Both the position numbers and the translations under genes were made by a program. A stretch of 64,000 nt of DNA, taken from NCBI RefSeq assembly GCF_002234575.2, contig NZ_CP022464.2, positions 4,774,001-4,838,000 of the forward strand, in the 5' to 3' direction. Positions 62,213 to 64,000 of this stretch are shown here, piece after piece. This DNA comes from Enterocloster bolteae. GTDB taxonomy: Bacteria > Bacillota > Clostridia > Lachnospirales > Lachnospiraceae. The notes under the pieces were generated by a model, which saw only the letters and a list, made by a program, of their open reading frames with translations, did no database searches and was not told the DNA's origin. Each line of letters opens with the position of its first letter. Position 1 is the first letter of the stretch.

Positions 62213-63193
62213 CTACCGTTCTTCCCTGAAATACGGAAGTCCCAGGCTCTGGGGCGGCTGGTATTCTCTCTTCTTTCTCAGGCTGGTTATAACCAGGACC
62301 ACAATGGTAACCACGTAGGGAAGGGCTTTGAATATCTCCTGGGCGCCCCTGTCCAGGCCAGGTATATACAGATAAAGGATGTACAGACCGCCAAACAGGA
62401 TAGAACCCCAGATGGCATTGACCGGTTTCCACAGTGCAAAGATGACCAGGGCGATTGCAAGCCAGCCTCTGTCGCCGAATCCGTTGTTGGTCCAGGTACC
62501 GCCGGAGTATTCCATGACAAAGTATAATCCGCCCAGGCCGCTGATGCCTCCTCCCAGGCAGGTGGCCAGGTACTTGTAGGCCGTTACATTGATGCCGGCC
62601 GCATCTGCCGTGGCCGGACTCTCGCCCACAGCCCTCAGGTTCAGTCCACGTCTGGTCTTAGCCAGGAAAAACGCCAATGCCAGGGCCAGGGCCACTGCCA
62701 GATAGGTCAGAAATCCGTAGGAGAAAAAAATCTGTCCGATGACGCCAAACTTGGACAGTCCGGGAATAGGAGTCTTATAGGCAGCGCCTGTCACTGCCAC
62801 GGAAATCTGTCCCACTCCCCCTGCCAGCTTTGCCAGGGAACCGCCGAAGAAGTTGCCGAAGCCAACCCCAAAGGTGGTAAGGGCAAGACCTGTCACGTTC
62901 TGGTTGGCCCGCAGCGTGATGGTCAGTACACTGTATACCAGTCCTCCCAGGGCAGCGCACACAAAGGCGCACACAAAGGAAATCAGAAGCCCCACCAGAC
63001 CGTTTGGATTGTCTGTCCCGTTTTCATACAGGAAAGCCCCGATCAGTCCGGCAATGCCGCCCATATACATCATGCCGGGAATACCCAGATTCAGGTTGCC
63101 TGATTTCTCCGTCATGATTTCTCCCAGGGCTCCGTACAGGATGCCGATACCCTGGCCGATTGCTTTCTGAATAAATATAACTAAAAAACCCAT
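62213..63193 (-). CDS. ABC transporter permease, nucleoside/BMP type (second subunit)
   Basis: A 326-residue membrane protein with about eight helices. It resembles the NupQ/YufQ-like permeases that work with BMP-family nucleoside-binding lipoproteins and one fused ATPase. The motifs G-E-I-M-T-E-K-S-G-N-L-N-L-G-I-P-G-M-M and V-G-E-S-P-A-T-A-D-A-A-G-I-N are typical. It begins 12 bases after the other permease gene. A nucleoside or similar ligand is inferred from the family. Confidence 0.88.
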   Translation of the reverse strand: MGFLVIFIQKAIGQGIGILYGALGEIMTEKSGNLNLGIPGMMYMGGIAGLIGAFLYENGTDNPNGLVGLLISFVCAFVCAALGGLVYSVLTITLRANQNVTGLALTTFGVGFGNFFGGSLAKLAGGVGQISVAVTGAAYKTPIPGLSKFGVIGQIFFSYGFLTYLAVALALALAFFLAKTRRGLNLRAVGESPATADAAGINVTAYKYLATCLGGGISGLGGLYFVMEYSGGTWTNNGFGDRGWLAIALVIFALWKPVNAIWGSILFGGLYILYLYIPGLDRGAQEIFKALPYVVTIVVLVITSLRKKREYQPPQSLGLPYFREER

Positions 63194-63205
63194 ATTTCAG
63201 CCTCC

Positions 63206-64000
63206 TTATGACAATTTTGCCCCTGCTTCTTTCCGTTTGCTGCGGATTCCCACCTTGTAGTTGATGAAGAATTCACAGCCCAGGATGAAGAAGAGGATGA
63301 TGCCTGTTATTACATCAGAGGCATTTTCATTCAGGTTAAACTGGGAGGCAATCTGCCCGGCTCCCTTTTGCATGAATACCAGGAAAAACGACACCAGGAC
63401 CATGGCAAATGCATTGAACTTGCTGAGCCAGGATACAATGATGGCCGTGAATCCCCTGCCGCCCGCTGTGCTGGTGGAAATGGTATGGCTGGCGCCGCTG
63501 ACTATGATGAAGCCTGCAATGCCGCAGATGGCGCCGGACAGGGCCATGGTGCGGATGATTACCTTCTTCACATTGATTCCGGCGTACCTGGCCGTGTTTT
63601 CGCTCTCTCCCACTACCGCAATCTCATATCCCTGCTTGCTGTACTTCAGGTAGATGAAGATGGCCAGGGTCAGCGCCAGCACGATTACCAGGTTCCAGCC
63701 GTACTCCAGGCCGAACAGCTTTGGAAGCCATCCCCCCTTTGTGGAGGAGTTGATGGTTCCCACGGAGTTGGATCCCTTTGGATTCTCCCAGAAAATGATG
63801 CAGTATGTGATGACCTGCATGGCCACATAGTTCATCATCAGTGTAAACAGTGTCTCGTTGGTGTTCCAGTATGCCTTAAAAAATGCCGGGATGGCTGCCC
63901 AGACCATGGCTGACAGGGCGCTTCCCAAAAGCATCAGCGGAAACAGAACCAGGGGAGGCAGTGAATTGCCCAGGTAAATCATCATGGCAGCGGATGTGAC
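63206..64000 (-). CDS. ABC transporter permease, nucleoside/BMP type (first subunit), N-terminus outside window
   Basis: The frame runs to position 64000 without a start, so the N-terminus is missing; 264 residues are visible. Motifs V-G-E-S-E-N-T-A-R-Y-A-G-I-N and the T-A-G-G-R-G-F-T-A-I-I-V-S-W-L-S segment match NupP/YufP-type permeases. The internal ATG pair near 63985 is not the start, because homologous sequence continues upstream. The expected binding protein and ATPase genes should lie to the right of the window. Confidence 0.88.
   Translation of the reverse strand, partial: VTSAAMMIYLGNSLPPLVLFPLMLLGSALSAMVWAAIPAFFKAYWNTNETLFTLMMNYVAMQVITYCIIFWENPKGSNSVGTINSSTKGGWLPKLFGLEYGWNLVIVLALTLAIFIYLKYSKQGYEIAVVGESENTARYAGINVKKVIIRTMALSGAICGIAGFIIVSGASHTISTSTAGGRGFTAIIVSWLSKFNAFAMVLVSFFLVFMQKGAGQIASQFNLNENASDVITGIILFFILGCEFFINYKVGIRSKRKEAGAKLS

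Noticed and set aside
1..64000. tRNA, rRNA, insertion sequences or prophage genes
   Set aside because: I saw no convincing cloverleaf, rRNA core or transposase or integrase motif anywhere in the window.

Overview
The window reads as chromosomal DNA of an anaerobic gut Firmicute, most likely a Lachnospiraceae/Clostridium clostridioforme-type (Enterocloster-like) organism. This rests on roughly even G+C, strong AGGAGG-type ribosome sites, several TTG/GTG starts, large numbers of peptide ABC transporters, a holin-like type I toxin and a sigma-54/PTS regulator. No rRNA, tRNA, transposase or phage structural genes were seen. The species is inference.

Layout. 1-6.7 kb: a peptide ABC transporter (dppB, dppC, truncated dppA), a divergent GntR regulator, a URO-D family methyltransferase-like gene and an M24 peptidase. 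6.7-9.7 kb: rarA, a GNAT acetyltransferase, a 27-residue membrane protein with a consensus promoter, and a hypothetical gene. 9.95-11.39 kb: a 22-repeat CRISPR array with type I-C-like repeats and no cas genes in the window. 11.6-18.2 kb: a giant Lhr-type helicase, a GH18 chitinase and a DUF5714-like zinc protein. 18.4-25.9 kb: a sugar-acid PTS operon (KDPG-type aldolase, EIIA, EIIB, EIIC, IlvD/Edd dehydratase) behind a textbook sigma-54 promoter and a LevR-type activator. 26-29 kb: hydrolase, hypothetical and CorA genes.

29.1-38.4 kb: a second complete peptide system (GntR, dppD, dppF, dppA, dppB, dppC, a PatB/MalY C-S lyase, an M24 peptidase) ending in a strong terminator. 38.7-44.4 kb: a GNAT gene, a LytTR/GHKL two-component pair with two membrane proteins carrying similar C-terminal domains, an ArsC/Spx-like protein and a compact type I toxin-antitoxin locus with both promoters visible. 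44.5-46.4 kb: guaA with a long structured leader. 46.6-54.5 kb: a third peptide system (dppB, C, D, F, A, creatininase-family, M42 aminopeptidase) behind a perfect TTGACA-17-TATAAT promoter with a GntR-like palindrome on its -35. 54.6-64 kb: a DegT-like PLP protein, a GntR/FCD regulator, uvrA with a LexA box, a RocB-like M20 peptidase, a small orphan peptide gene, and two nucleoside-type ABC permeases running off the right end.

Taken together the region is specialised for scavenging. Three separate dipeptide/oligopeptide importers are each next to a GntR regulator or operator and to cytoplasmic peptidases. A PTS-fed Entner-Doudoroff-like route and a nucleoside importer add to this. The less explained material lies between genes: the toxin-antitoxin pair, the small membrane protein, paired CRISPR spacers against a conserved codon-matched target, 15-bp and 19-bp tandem repeats, and a structured RNA candidate upstream of guaA.
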